Positions 46,684 to 55,380 of a DNA stretch of 64,000 nucleotides are shown in pieces. How positions within the stretch are numbered: the stretch's first letter is position 1; each line of letters begins with the position of its first letter. Below the pieces are notes generated by a model, which worked only from the letters and a program-made list of their open reading frames with translations, was not told the DNA's origin and searched no databases. A program made the translations under genes and the position numbers. Origin of the DNA: CAVVWJ01 sp965652025 (GTDB lineage Bacteria; Gemmatimonadota; Gemmatimonadetes; Gemmatimonadales; GWC2-71-9); contig CBFGTM010000002.1 of the NCBI GenBank assembly GCA_965652025.1, forward strand, positions 1 through 64,000, read 5' to 3'.

Positions 46684-47489
46684 TTACGCTCTACATGCTG
46701 GGCTCAGGCTCACGCGGCAACTGTTGTGCGCTCGAGTCCGAAGGTGTAGTGCTATTGATTGACGCCGGTTTCAGCGCTCGAGAAGTCGAACGTCGCGCCG
46801 AAGCGGTAGGACTGGATCTCGGCCGAGTGGCGGGAATCGCACTTACCCATGAACACGGGGATCACAGTCGGGGGACGGCGGGATTGGTCCGGCGTCTCCG
46901 GGTGCCGGTGTTGACCGGTTCGGGGACATGGGCTCGGCTGACCAGCCTGCAGGAGGAGGTCGAGCACCGGGTGCTAGGTCTGTGCACTCGGGTCCAAGTG
47001 GGACCATTTATGCTGGAGGCATGCCCCACCAGCCACGATGCCGCGGACCCACTCGCCATTGTGGTCCGGGGATCCGACGGCGCCAGTGTGGGAATCGCCT
47101 ATGATCTGGGACGTCCGACTCTGGCGGTTCGGTACCTGCTGCGAAATCTCAGCGCGATCGTTCTCGAGGCCAATTACGACGAGCTCCAACTGAGAACCAG
47201 CGGGTACCCTCCCGTAGTGCAGCGCAGGATCGCCGGCTCGGCAGGGCACCTATCCAACCGGGCTGCCGCGCAACTGCTCCGGGAGCTGCACCATCCCGGC
47301 CTGTCTATCGTGGTGCTGGCGCATCTGAGCGAACAGTGCAATACGGCCACTGACGCGCGTGCCGCGGTGGCACCGGCTCTCCGGCGGGCAGGCTTTGCTG
47401 GAGTGCTGCACGTGGCTAACCAGGACCAACCGCTGCCGCCGCTCAGGGTAATCCAGGGCGATACGATTCAGTTCTCCCTGGGCCTCTGA
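46680..47489 (+). CDS. Metallo-beta-lactamase-fold hydrolase (YycJ/WalJ-like)
   Basis: 269 aa. MLGSGSRGNCCALESEGVVLLIDAG opens the fold. The zinc motif ALTHEHGDHSRG (HxHxDH) is intact, His in PTSHDAADP follows, and VLAHLSEQCNT near the end supplies the final His. This matches YycJ/WalJ, a putative nuclease linked to DNA repair and cell-wall control. The GTG start overlaps the previous stop (GTGA). The ~120 residues upstream in a longer frame are a shadow. Confidence 0.88.
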   Translation: MITLYMLGSGSRGNCCALESEGVVLLIDAGFSAREVERRAEAVGLDLGRVAGIALTHEHGDHSRGTAGLVRRLRVPVLTGSGTWARLTSLQEEVEHRVLGLCTRVQVGPFMLEACPTSHDAADPLAIVVRGSDGASVGIAYDLGRPTLAVRYLLRNLSAIVLEANYDELQLRTSGYPPVVQRRIAGSAGHLSNRAAAQLLRELHHPGLSIVVLAHLSEQCNTATDARAAVAPALRRAGFAGVLHVANQDQPLPPLRVIQGDTIQFSLGL

Positions 47490-47518
47490 GACGCTAGTGC
47501 CTTGGCGCGGGAGCCGGC

Positions 47519-48139
47519 TCACTGGCTGAGAGGCACCCCGAATCCCAGGGCCAGGTGCACGTCATTCTGGGTCTGTTTTTCCTCCAGGGTTCCTGCATCG
47601 GCGAAGGTGGTGCCGTAGATGTAGTCCTCGGCGGCCACGTAGAGGCTTAGGAATCCGCCCAGGTTGAAGCCAACGGTTGCTCCCACCACTCCGCCGACTT
47701 CGCTCTTGTCTTCGAGATTCTCATAGGCGTCGCCTCCTCGCTTCACCAGACTGGCCCCCCCGTTCAAGCCCAGCCAGACAGGGCTGGTGTACGGGATCAC
47801 CTGATAGTTCGCTCGGACGGAGCCGAACAAGAGGTTGGCATCGGTCTTGGTCTCGTTCTGGTCCTGGTTGAAGCTGAAGCGAAGGTTACTGGGGACATAG
47901 GACACCGAGGTCACGATTCCGAAGCGAGTGCCGAAGTTCAGGCCCAGGCGGCCCCCCACCGCAAGCGCGACTTCCTGCTTGAATTCGTCTCCATTGGCCG
48001 CCTTCAGCAGCTCGGTCGTCGGGATGTACACGCCGATCGTGGGCGAGAGGGAGACCCTCTGGGCTGCCGCCGAAGTGGCAGCCGCCAGCGAGAGGGTAAT
48101 GAGCGCGCACAATAGTCGGACGATGAGCTGGCGGGGCAC
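47519..48139 (-). CDS. Outer-membrane beta-barrel protein
   Basis: 206 aa from a GTG at 48139 preceded by GAGGAG. Signal peptide ends TSAAAQ. The mature protein alternates polar and hydrophobic residues in about eight strands (GVYIPTTELL, LGLNFGTRFGIVTSVSYVP, VGATVGFNLGGFLSLYVAAEDYIYG), typical of small eight-strand OmpA/OmpW-like barrels. Function unknown; convergent with the MBL hydrolase gene. Confidence 0.75.
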   Translation of the reverse strand: MPRQLIVRLLCALITLSLAAATSAAAQRVSLSPTIGVYIPTTELLKAANGDEFKQEVALAVGGRLGLNFGTRFGIVTSVSYVPSNLRFSFNQDQNETKTDANLLFGSVRANYQVIPYTSPVWLGLNGGASLVKRGGDAYENLEDKSEVGGVVGATVGFNLGGFLSLYVAAEDYIYGTTFADAGTLEEKQTQNDVHLALGFGVPLSQ

Positions 48140-48276
48140 GGGGCTTCTCCTCGAATTCCGGTGATGGTCATCGCGTCTTACTAGGGGACGCAATAACCTG
48201 GCGCCCGTTCTCACTCGTCGCAACTAGATAGATCTGGGTGCCTGGAGAGGAGCAGCCCGAGTTGGTGGTCGGAGGT

Positions 48277-48783
48277 TTATTGAGTCGACGGAGCCTCGTC
48301 ACACCACCACGAGGCAGGCTTGACCGCGTAGCCCACCCTGGGCAGCAGCTCCGCCGCGTAAAGCGTGAGGCCATAGAGCACCACGACGAGGGCCACCACG
48401 TGAGCCAACCCCATCCGGTGTCTCCATGCGGCGGCGGCCGCAACCAGTCCGCTCACGGTTACGGTGAGCACGGCACCGAGATACCCGAGCAGCGGAAAGC
48501 CGCAGGACCGCGCATAGGGCCAGCTCGCCATCATGACGCCGAGGGCCAGTCCCAGCGAGACTCGTCCCCACACACCGATCCACTGCCGAGGGGTGATCTC
48601 GGGTGCGCGGATAGGTGTGGCCACGACCGTCGAGGTTACACCCGGATAGGTCGAGGTAACCGCCGGGTGATATGAAGTACGGGCCGACCCAGGAGCTTGG
48701 TGCAGGCCTGGAAGCTGGGCCAAGAGGCGATCGACTACGCTCGCCATTGGGTCGGGCGGGCGATTCGGAGGCAGTTTTGCCAT
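48277..48783 (-). CDS. Hypothetical four-helix membrane protein
   Basis: 168 aa from the ATG at 48783, preceded by CGGAG. Residues 1-75 are Pro-rich and polar; residues ~77-155 contain about four hydrophobic helices (GRVSLGLALGVMMASWPYA, LGAVLTVTVSGLVAAAAAW, VVALVVVLYGLTLYAAELL). No family recognised. A longer frame to 49134 reads through the rhodanese gene and was rejected. 137 bp separate it from the barrel gene. Confidence 0.6.
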   Translation of the reverse strand: MAKLPPNRPPDPMASVVDRLLAQLPGLHQAPGSARTSYHPAVTSTYPGVTSTVVATPIRAPEITPRQWIGVWGRVSLGLALGVMMASWPYARSCGFPLLGYLGAVLTVTVSGLVAAAAAWRHRMGLAHVVALVVVLYGLTLYAAELLPRVGYAVKPASWWCDEAPSTQ

Positions 48784-48946
48784 GGGGCTCCGGATTGTGG
48801 GGAGTTCCGACCAACCCAGGCTGGCATTACTCATACCAGGAAATCCGGCAGCTAAGTCCTTGCGGATACGGCCCTCACTCCGGCGGAGCTCGGCCCGTGG
48901 TGCGATCCCCTGCAGCGGCACGCTTAGGGACTGCAGTGAATCGGTA

Positions 48947-49693
48947 CTAGCGGGCGGCCACTGAGCTGAGCTCCGCAAAGGACCCGCCGAAATAGCTGCT
49001 GTTCCAGTAAGCCTTGTGGGCGATCTCCTCGCCCACCACCCGGGCTTCCTCCGGTGAATCAGCGAAGACGATAATTCGGGTTCCTTTGTCTTTCTGGGGA
49101 AGGCGCCCGTCATCATTTGCAGCCTCGGCCTCACCCTTCCGGATATTCACGGCCTTGGGGAGGGTTCCTCTCTTGAATGCCTCTGCGCCGCGGGCATCGA
49201 CCCAGACCGCGGTTCGATCGCCTGCCATGATGTACCGAGCTCCGGCCAGATCGGTTTGTACCGTGTTCCCGAGCGCGCGCCAGACGGGCAAGCCCAGTTG
49301 ATAGCGCCGCACCTGGGTATAGCCGCGCTGGACGAGCGCTTCCGAAAGCCGCTTTGACTTGCCGCAATAGGGCCCGTTGCAATAGAGGACGAGCCCGCCG
49401 GCCCTGTTGGGGTAGGCCCGGGCCAGATCATCCACTTCCTTCTCGTAGTGATTGATGGCGCCTGGTATATGCGCAATCGCGTATTCCGCGGGGGACCGGA
49501 CGTCCAGGACCGGAATCTTGCCGTCGGCGAGAATCCGCCGCAGCTCCGCCGTACTGATCTCGGGTGTTACAGCATTCGGCTCCCCGATCACGGCTTCGGC
49601 GATAGACTGCCTGGCTTGTCCGTGGAGGTTTACCGGCCAGGAGACCAGCAGAGCTATCGAATAAGCTAGGATCCGCGGGTAGGGGTATTTCAT
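48947..49693 (-). CDS. Secreted tandem rhodanese-domain protein
   Basis: 248 aa. Signal peptide to ~residue 26 (NLHGQA). First rhodanese domain (~45-140): IPVLDVRSPAEYAIAHIPGA and the active-site loop LVLYCNGPYCGKSKRL with a catalytic-position Cys. Second domain (~150-245): WVDARGAEAFKRGTLPKAVN, but its loop reads IIVFADSPEEAR with no Cys, so it should be inactive. A periplasmic sulfurtransferase or redox-sensing role is inferred. Confidence 0.85.
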   Translation of the reverse strand: MKYPYPRILAYSIALLVSWPVNLHGQARQSIAEAVIGEPNAVTPEISTAELRRILADGKIPVLDVRSPAEYAIAHIPGAINHYEKEVDDLARAYPNRAGGLVLYCNGPYCGKSKRLSEALVQRGYTQVRRYQLGLPVWRALGNTVQTDLAGARYIMAGDRTAVWVDARGAEAFKRGTLPKAVNIRKGEAEAANDDGRLPQKDKGTRIIVFADSPEEARVVGEEIAHKAYWNSSYFGGSFAELSSVAAR

Positions 49694-49751
49694 GAGAATC
49701 TCCTGCTAATGTCCTGGCGAAGGTAGTAACCCGTCTTCCGCTCGGCTAGAC

Positions 49752-49786
49752 AAGAAAACGCCCCGGCAACCAATGCCGGGGCGTTT
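49752..49786 (-). terminator. Intrinsic terminator of groESL
   Basis: Perfect 12-bp stem (AAACGCCCCGGC / GCCGGGGCGTTT) with a 7-nt loop; on the minus strand it ends in TTTTC-TTGT. It lies 22 nt after the groEL stop codon. The strongest classical terminator in the window besides the one before rimP. Confidence 0.88.
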
Positions 49787-49808
49787 CCAGAGGCATCCTT
49801 CCTTGTGC

Positions 49809-51440
49809 TCAGTACATTCCGCCCATGCCACCACCCGGAGGCGCGGCTGGGGCAGGCTTGTCCTCCTTCTTCTCCACCACCACACACTCGGTGGTGAGCA
49901 GAAGGCCAGCAATGGAGGCAGCGTTCTGCAGCGCCGTACGAGTCACCTTGGTGGGGTCGATGACGCCGGCCTTCACCAGGTCCTCGTAGGCATCGGTCGC
50001 AGCGTTGTAGCCGAAGTTCTTCTCCTTCGACTCCTTCACCCGACCGACCACGATCGAGCCCTCGGCACCCGCGTTCTGGGCGATCATCCGAATGGGCTCC
50101 TCCAGCGAACGACGCACGATCTCGACACCGATCTTCTCATCATCGGTGCCCCGGATCTTGTCGAGTCCGGCCTGGACCCGAATGAACGCGACACCGCCGC
50201 CCGGAACGATTCCCTCTTCCACTGCCGCACGGGTGGCGTGCAGCGCATCCTCGACCCGCGCCTTCTTCTCCTTCATCTCGGTCTCGGTAGCCGCACCGAC
50301 GTTGATCACCGCCACGCCGCCGGAGAGCTTGGCCAACCGCTCCTGCAGCTTCTCCCGGTCGTAGTCGCTGGTGCTCTTCTCCACCGCAGCCTTGATCTCG
50401 TTGATGCGGCCCTGGATGTCGCTCTCCTTGCCCTTGCCGTCCACAATCGTGGTGTTGTCCTTGTCCACCACGATGCGCTTGGCCCGGCCCAGATCATTGA
50501 GAGTAGCGTTTTCCAGCTTGAAGCCGAGCTCTTCGGAGACGACCTGACCACCGGTGAGGACCGCGATGTCGCGGAGCATCTCCTTGCGCCGGTCACCGAA
50601 GCCGGGGGCCTTCACGGCCGCCACCTTGAGGGTTCCGCGGAGCTTGTTCACGACCAGGGTCGCGAGCGCTTCACCCTCGACATCCTCGCCGATGATGAGC
50701 AGCGGCCGCCCGCTCTGGGCCACCTTCTCCAGCACCGGCAGGAGCTCCTTCATGGCCGAGATCTTCTTGTCGTGGATCAGGATGTAGGGATCGTCCAGCA
50801 CCGCCTCCATCTTCTCCGGATCGGTGACGAAGTAGGGCGAGAGATAGCCGCGGTCGAACTGCATGCCATCCACGGTCTCGAGGGTAGTCTCCAGACCCTT
50901 GGCCTCCTCGACCGTGATGACGCCATCCTTGCCCACCTTCTCCATGGCCTCGGCGATCAGGTTACCGATCTCCTTGTCGTTGTTGGCCGAGATAGTACCG
51001 ACCTGAGCGATTTCTTTCTTGCCAGCCGAGGGGACTGACAGCGTCTTCAGCTGCTCGACCACAGCCTCGACCGCGCGATCGATGCCCCGCTTCAACTCCA
51101 TGGGGTTGGCACCGGCCGTCACGTTCTTGAGGCCTTCACGGAAGATGGCCTGGGCCAGCACCGTGGCGGTGGTAGTGCCGTCGCCGGCGAGATCGGACGT
51201 CTTGGTTGCCACTTCCTTGACCATCTGGGCGCCCATGTTCTCGATCGGATCGCTCAGCTCGACTTCCTTGGCAACCGTGACCCCGTCCTTGGTGACGGTC
51301 GGAGAGCCGAACTTCTTATCGATGACGACGTTTCTGCCCTTGGGGCCGAGGGTGACCTTGACCGCCTCGGCGAGATGGTCGACACCCTTCTTGAGCTTGG
51401 CCCGGGCATCGGTATTGAAGAGAAGCTCTTTAGCTGCCAT
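49809..51440 (-). CDS. groEL: Chaperonin GroEL (60 kDa)
   Basis: 543 aa, full length. KVTLGPKGRNVVIDKKFGSP, AGDGTTTATVLAQAI and the C-terminal GGGMGGMY tail are diagnostic. It forms the ATP-driven folding cage with GroES. AGGAG precedes the ATG. Second gene of the CIRCE-controlled operon; 51 bp after groES. Confidence 0.98.
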   Translation of the reverse strand: MAAKELLFNTDARAKLKKGVDHLAEAVKVTLGPKGRNVVIDKKFGSPTVTKDGVTVAKEVELSDPIENMGAQMVKEVATKTSDLAGDGTTTATVLAQAIFREGLKNVTAGANPMELKRGIDRAVEAVVEQLKTLSVPSAGKKEIAQVGTISANNDKEIGNLIAEAMEKVGKDGVITVEEAKGLETTLETVDGMQFDRGYLSPYFVTDPEKMEAVLDDPYILIHDKKISAMKELLPVLEKVAQSGRPLLIIGEDVEGEALATLVVNKLRGTLKVAAVKAPGFGDRRKEMLRDIAVLTGGQVVSEELGFKLENATLNDLGRAKRIVVDKDNTTIVDGKGKESDIQGRINEIKAAVEKSTSDYDREKLQERLAKLSGGVAVINVGAATETEMKEKKARVEDALHATRAAVEEGIVPGGGVAFIRVQAGLDKIRGTDDEKIGVEIVRRSLEEPIRMIAQNAGAEGSIVVGRVKESKEKNFGYNAATDAYEDLVKAGVIDPTKVTRTALQNAASIAGLLLTTECVVVEKKEDKPAPAAPPGGGMGGMY

Positions 51441-51491
51441 GTCTGATCTCCTGAAAGATTCGAAGGAGCGAGACGCCCCTCCAGTGTCGAA

Positions 51492-51806
51492 TTAGCCGAT
51501 CTTGGCCAAAACGTCTGACGCCTTGATGATGATCACTTCATCATCGCCCATCTGAAACGGCGTGCCGCTGTACTTCCCATAGATCACGCTGTCGCCGACC
51601 TTGAGATCGACCGGGACCCGCTGGCCCTTCTCGATCCGGCCCGGACCAACGGCGATCACTTCGCCCTGGGTCGGCTTCTCCTTGGCGGTATCCGGGATGT
51701 ACAGGCCGCCCCGCATGGTCTCTGCCTCATCCGAGGGCATAATGACGACGCGGTCCTCCAGGGGCTGAAGCTTGAGGGTGGGCTTGGCCTTGGTAGCAGT
51801 TGCCAT
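51492..51806 (-). CDS. groES: Co-chaperonin GroES (10 kDa)
   Basis: 104 aa from the ATG at 51806, eight bases after GGAGG. LQPLEDRVVIMPSDEAETM, GGLYIPDTAKEKPTQGEVIAVGPG (mobile loop and roof) and VGDSVIYGKYSGT are standard. A GTG five codons upstream is less likely because it would overlap the ribosome binding site. First gene of groESL. Confidence 0.97.
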   Translation of the reverse strand: MATATKAKPTLKLQPLEDRVVIMPSDEAETMRGGLYIPDTAKEKPTQGEVIAVGPGRIEKGQRVPVDLKVGDSVIYGKYSGTPFQMGDDEVIIIKASDVLAKIG

Positions 51807-51864
51807 CGGTACGACCTCCACTGCAGAGTAGGTTGAAGGACCTAACTAGCTAATTCGTCGCGGG

Positions 51865-51891
51865 TTAGCACTCAAGATATGAGAGTGCTAA
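51865..51891. promoter_or_regulatory. CIRCE operator (HrcA binding site)
   Basis: TTAGCACTC, a 9-bp spacer, GAGTGCTAA: a perfect match to the CIRCE consensus. It sits just downstream of the -10 of the groESL promoter, at the expected start of transcription, so HrcA binding would block initiation until heat stress. hrcA is not in the window. Confidence 0.97.
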
Positions 51892-51898
51892 GACCCGG

Positions 51899-51926
51899 AA
51901 AATAAGAACAAACCAATTACTGTCAA
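51899..51926 (-). promoter_or_regulatory. groESL promoter
   Basis: Minus strand: perfect -35 TTGACA (51921-51926), 16-nt spacer, -10 TATTTT (51899-51904), followed within 8 nt by the CIRCE operator. Confidence 0.8.
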
Positions 51927-52040
51927 GCCGACGATTCTAGCCGGCGTTGCAAGCAAGTGGGGTGCCTTGGAAGTGCGTCAGCTTGGCAGGTTTGAGACCG
52001 GCATAGTGGGGTGGAGCGGCAGGCTCATAGCTGTTGCGGC

Positions 52041-52060
52041 AGCCCGGCGTTGGCCGGGCT
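52041..52060. terminator. Hairpin at the 3' end of the NlpC/P60 gene
   Basis: AGCCCGGC-GTTG-GCCGGGCT, 8-bp perfect stem, overlapping the last bases of the stop codon of the peptidase gene. There is no T-tract, so termination would need Rho or the hairpin protects the mRNA end. Confidence 0.4.
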
Positions 52061-53021
52061 ACTTCTTGGGAATGATTCGCCGAACCCCCACCCAGCGCTG
52101 GAACCACCACCGGCCATACGGGTCGTTCGCGCTCAGCGTGCTCACCTGAACTCCCCGAGTGGCGCTATGGATGAAGCGGCCATTTCCCACATACATGCCT
52201 ACGTGAGTGACCCGCCGACCTTTATTGGAGAAGGTGAGCAGGTCCGCCGGCCGGAGCTCCTCGAGCTCACGATCCACCTGCTTACCCGCCTTCGCCTGGT
52301 CCCGGCTCTGCCTCGGCAGCCCGATCCCATGCTTTCCGTAGGCGTACTGGATCAACCCTGAGCAGTCGAACCCCTCTCCATTCTCCCCCGTCCCGCCGTA
52401 CTCATAGGGCTTGCCCATCGCTTCCGTTGCAGTTGCGATGATGGAGTCGGCCAGCGACTCTGGTGGCGACTCCGAAACGGGAATGGTAGCGGAAGGCGCA
52501 GGCTGTCCGGCAGGGCGACTCGGAGGCTTGGCGTCGAGATGGAAAGCCACGCCCAGGGCCAGCTCGAAACCATCCCGGCCACCCAGAGAGATCCCTCGCC
52601 ATCTTCCCTCGGCACCGACCGACATGAAATCCAAGGGAAACAGGTCATATCCGGCCCCAGCCGACCAGGACCCCCACGGGTCGGAAAAACTATTGTCCGT
52701 CTCCGAGCCCATCCCTCCACTCAGGCCTGCAACCAGGTAGGGTCCTCCTGAGCCTTTTCGAAACGCTGTCAGGTCGGCGCCCACTCCCGCCAAGGTGCCA
52801 TCGGACTCGAAACGCCGGGTCACGTCTCCGTGCAGGTGGGCGCCGAGTGTACCGCTCAGGGGCCGAACCAGGCCCAGGCGGTACGTCGTCCACTCATCCG
52901 ATTCCCAGAACCGGCCAATTCGGGCCTCGACGGCCTGCGCGTGGGCCGATCGAACGAAGAGCCAGCCGCAGGCCGTGAGCGCCAGTATCAGTGGCAATGT
53001 CCGATTGCGGCAACCTTTCAT
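52059..53021 (-). CDS. NlpC/P60 (C40) peptidase with N-terminal barrel-like domain
   Basis: 320 aa from the ATG at 53021, preceded by GGAGGG. Signal peptide ends RSAHAQ. Residues ~30-175 alternate like outer-membrane strands (TYRLGLVRPLSGTLGAHLHGD, AGAGYDLFPLDFMSVGAEG). A Pro/Ser linker leads to a C40 domain: catalytic Cys in GEGFDCSGLIQYAYG and His in VTHVGMYVGNGRFIHSA. Both catalytic residues are present, so peptidoglycan peptide hydrolysis is likely. The start overlaps the preceding lipoprotein stop by 4 nt. Confidence 0.85.
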   Translation of the reverse strand: MKGCRNRTLPLILALTACGWLFVRSAHAQAVEARIGRFWESDEWTTYRLGLVRPLSGTLGAHLHGDVTRRFESDGTLAGVGADLTAFRKGSGGPYLVAGLSGGMGSETDNSFSDPWGSWSAGAGYDLFPLDFMSVGAEGRWRGISLGGRDGFELALGVAFHLDAKPPSRPAGQPAPSATIPVSESPPESLADSIIATATEAMGKPYEYGGTGENGEGFDCSGLIQYAYGKHGIGLPRQSRDQAKAGKQVDRELEELRPADLLTFSNKGRRVTHVGMYVGNGRFIHSATRGVQVSTLSANDPYGRWWFQRWVGVRRIIPKK

Positions 53022-53434
53022 CGGGAACCCTCCGGCTGACGCACCGGACGCCCGCTTGTGAGATCGACCAGATAGGCGTTCCCCGGCCGGCAGTTGGTCC
53101 AGAGAACCGCACGCATGGTGGAGTCGTTGAGCAAGGATGGTGTCTCCCCGGTGTACAGAAGTGGTACCTGACTCCGCCGTTGACCCCGCCGAATTTCTAG
53201 CCCACGCTCGATGCATGGGCTTCCGTCGGGTGCACGGGCCGAGCGCGCCAAGCTATACCAGACCTCAACCCCGGTGCTGGTTGCAAGGACCAGCGAGTCG
53301 GGGGGAGAATCGGCCACTTGGTCAGGGGGAGACGGCCGATCAGTCGCCGGTGCGCGATTTCCCGGCTTGCAGCCGGTAAACAGCAAGGTAATCCAGACTG
53401 CCGGCTCCAGGAGCCGGCGTAAAACAAAAAGCAT
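53018..53434 (-). CDS. Hypothetical small lipoprotein
   Basis: 138 aa. Signal peptide with lipobox LFTGC, Pro/Asp-rich linker, then a short domain with two further Cys residues (SPCIERG and TNCRPGN). No known family. It is coupled to the C40 peptidase downstream (ATGA) and to a small membrane protein upstream, suggesting a joint envelope role. Confidence 0.65.
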   Translation of the reverse strand: MLFVLRRLLEPAVWITLLFTGCKPGNRAPATDRPSPPDQVADSPPDSLVLATSTGVEVWYSLARSARAPDGSPCIERGLEIRRGQRRSQVPLLYTGETPSLLNDSTMRAVLWTNCRPGNAYLVDLTSGRPVRQPEGSR

Positions 53435-53763
53435 CAGCTCGGCTGGGACGGCTCGGGCTCGGAAATCTCCTCGGGCACCTCCGGAACCGTGGCGAACTCA
53501 GTGGTGTCCGGCGTGCCGTCTTCGGTGACGGCAAGCACCTCACGCACCTCCGGAGACCGCCGGAGGTACTGCAGCCAGCCGATCAGCGCCGCGAATCCGG
53601 CCAGTCCGCCGCACACCGCGGTGACGGCCAGCCCTCGCACCGGATCGTCGAGCTTCATGGCAAGCAATGCACCCGCGACCGCGCCAAAAAACGAAGCTGC
53701 CCACGCCAGAAAGGGCGTGAGCAGCCACCCGAAGATGCGAAAGAAGAGGCGTACCCAGCGCAT
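53434..53763 (-). CDS. Hypothetical small membrane protein
   Basis: 109 aa. Two or three hydrophobic helices in the first ~65 residues (FGWLLTPFLAWAASFFGAVAG, GLAVTAVCGGLAGFAALIG), then an acidic, Glu/Pro-rich tail of ~40 residues. No family recognised. Its stop overlaps the next start by one base. Confidence 0.65.
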   Translation of the reverse strand: MRWVRLFFRIFGWLLTPFLAWAASFFGAVAGALLAMKLDDPVRGLAVTAVCGGLAGFAALIGWLQYLRRSPEVREVLAVTEDGTPDTTEFATVPEVPEEISEPEPSQPS

Positions 53764-53766
53764 CGC

Positions 53767-54396
53767 TCAGGTGCGGCGCTTCCCGAGAGCAGTGACGATG
53801 GTCCCGAGCGCAAGCGCAGGAAGCACTGCGACCGCAAAGGTGCCCAGGTTCCACCCGGCGTGGGGAACTCCAATCAGAATGGCCAGAACGGCCACTAACA
53901 GGGTGAGGCCCACCAGGGTGAGCACCAGGTTCTGAATGTTGAACTGGCCGTTGCGGGTCAACTGGTTTGCCAGCATCCACCCACCCATCCAAGGCAGAAA
54001 TGCCCCTACCATCCACCAGACCGGGTGATACCACCAGTTGCTGCCCCCGCCGACGTCCAGCCAACGATGACTGTAAGTGCCGATGTTCTGCAGCAGGATG
54101 ACGTCAACGAGAAGGAAGACCCCGGCAGCGCCGAGCCCGATGCCTGCGGCGCCGGCGATTCCTTCGATTGTACGGGGGCGAACCCACAGTCCAGGAAGCA
54201 GCGTCACCGCTGCTACTCCGACGAGCAGAATGACCGCGCAGACGATCGTTTCCAGCGGTCCAACGAGCAGCCGGGATGCCAGGGAGAACAGCAGTACCAG
54301 AACCGATTCGAGCAGGCCCAGCTTGACCGCGCCCGCCACGATCGCAGGCACCGCGGTGATGTCGTGCTCGCCATGCAGTTCCGCTGCCGTGGTCAT
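53767..54396 (-). CDS. Hypothetical multi-pass membrane protein (Yip1-like)
   Basis: 209 aa from an ATG at 54396 preceded by CGGAG; a TTG ten codons upstream is possible. About five hydrophobic helices (VLVLLFSLASRLLVGPLETI, AAVTLLPGLWV, GAAGVFLLVDVILLQNIG, LVLTLVGLTLLVAVLAILIG). The spacing resembles Yip1-domain proteins, but this is only a pattern impression. Part of the minus-strand envelope cluster downstream of ubiA-like. Confidence 0.6.
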   Translation of the reverse strand: MTTAAELHGEHDITAVPAIVAGAVKLGLLESVLVLLFSLASRLLVGPLETIVCAVILLVGVAAVTLLPGLWVRPRTIEGIAGAAGIGLGAAGVFLLVDVILLQNIGTYSHRWLDVGGGSNWWYHPVWWMVGAFLPWMGGWMLANQLTRNGQFNIQNLVLTLVGLTLLVAVLAILIGVPHAGWNLGTFAVAVLPALALGTIVTALGKRRT

Positions 54397-54462
54397 CCAG
54401 AGCTCCGGTAAGAAGGGGTGGGTCAAGTATACCGAGGCGTCAGTTAAGCGGCCAAGTCCCGA

Positions 54463-55380
54463 TCAAGTCGCCCAGGCGAGCACGACCGCCACATCGGTAA
54501 GGGCCCACACCAAAAGAGCACGATACATGCCGCGCTGATGCTCACGCGGTTCTAGCTGTTGATGCCGACGCAGCCATGGCACCAGCAGGAGAAGCCAGGC
54601 CCCAAATGCCAGGATGAGGGGAAACCAGCGCCACCGGTCGCCCAAACCCCAATGACTCCGCAGGCCGGCCACGCCGAACAGTACGAAGGCCAGCACGACA
54701 GCAACGATGGCCACGGCAAGACTGCGGCCGACGCCGAGCCGGAGGGCCAGGGTCCGATCCCCTCGCCGCGCGTCCTCGTCCAGCTGGTAGAGCTGGGTGA
54801 GAGGATACAGGGCTGCAAAGAGGGGACAGAAGCCAAGGAGGATCAAGCGCCCGACCGATCCGACCGGCACTCCAGTTGCGGACCACCCGGCGTACGGCGT
54901 CAGAGTTCCAAATCCCCACATGTTGATGAGCCAGTCCGCGCCCGGGACCGCCTTCAGCCGGAAGGGAGGAACTGAATAGAGCACCGAGAGCACGACACAC
55001 AGGGCAAAAGCCGCCCGGTAGCCGGATGGCAGAGCCCAGGCGCCGAAGAGACCGACGAACATGAGACCGAGTCCGAATCCGGCGAGGTTCGCCGGAGGCG
55101 GTGGCGGAGCTCGCAAGTAAGCGATGTCACCCTCATCCCGGTCAAAGGCGCTGTTGAGGGCCAGGGTGCCACCATTGAGGCAGACTACCCAGAGCCCAAT
55201 GCCGAGGCACGCCGCCGCCAACCGCTCGCTTCGCAGAGCATTGTCGATGCCGACCGCGAGCAGATAACCCACAGCGGTATGAGCGGCCACGATGGGCCAC
55301 TCGATGGGGCGGGTGTGTAGGAGATAATCGAGTCGCGAGCCGAGCAGGCGGTATCCTGCCTGGCGGGCTCGGCTCACCAC
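54463..55380 (-). CDS. UbiA-family prenyltransferase
   Basis: 305 aa, about eight membrane helices. First Asp-rich motif LNSAFDRDEGDIAYLRAPPP and second YQLDEDARRGDRTLALRLG match the two Mg-prenyl-diphosphate sites of UbiA enzymes. The acceptor (quinone ring, heme, chlorophyll-like or sugar) cannot be told; the loop has an unusual poly-Pro run after the first motif. It overlaps coaX by 7 nt. Confidence 0.85.
   Translation of the reverse strand: MVSRARQAGYRLLGSRLDYLLHTRPIEWPIVAAHTAVGYLLAVGIDNALRSERLAAACLGIGLWVVCLNGGTLALNSAFDRDEGDIAYLRAPPPPPANLAGFGLGLMFVGLFGAWALPSGYRAAFALCVVLSVLYSVPPFRLKAVPGADWLINMWGFGTLTPYAGWSATGVPVGSVGRLILLGFCPLFAALYPLTQLYQLDEDARRGDRTLALRLGVGRSLAVAIVAVVLAFVLFGVAGLRSHWGLGDRWRWFPLILAFGAWLLLLVPWLRRHQQLEPREHQRGMYRALLVWALTDVAVVLAWAT

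Noticed and set aside
48784..49134. Extension of the four-helix membrane protein to 285 aa
   Set aside because: It reads through the rhodanese gene and its start; composition is that of a shadow frame.
49690..49912. Two short minus-strand frames between rhodanese and groEL
   Set aside because: They run through the groESL terminator and the groEL end; no protein signal.
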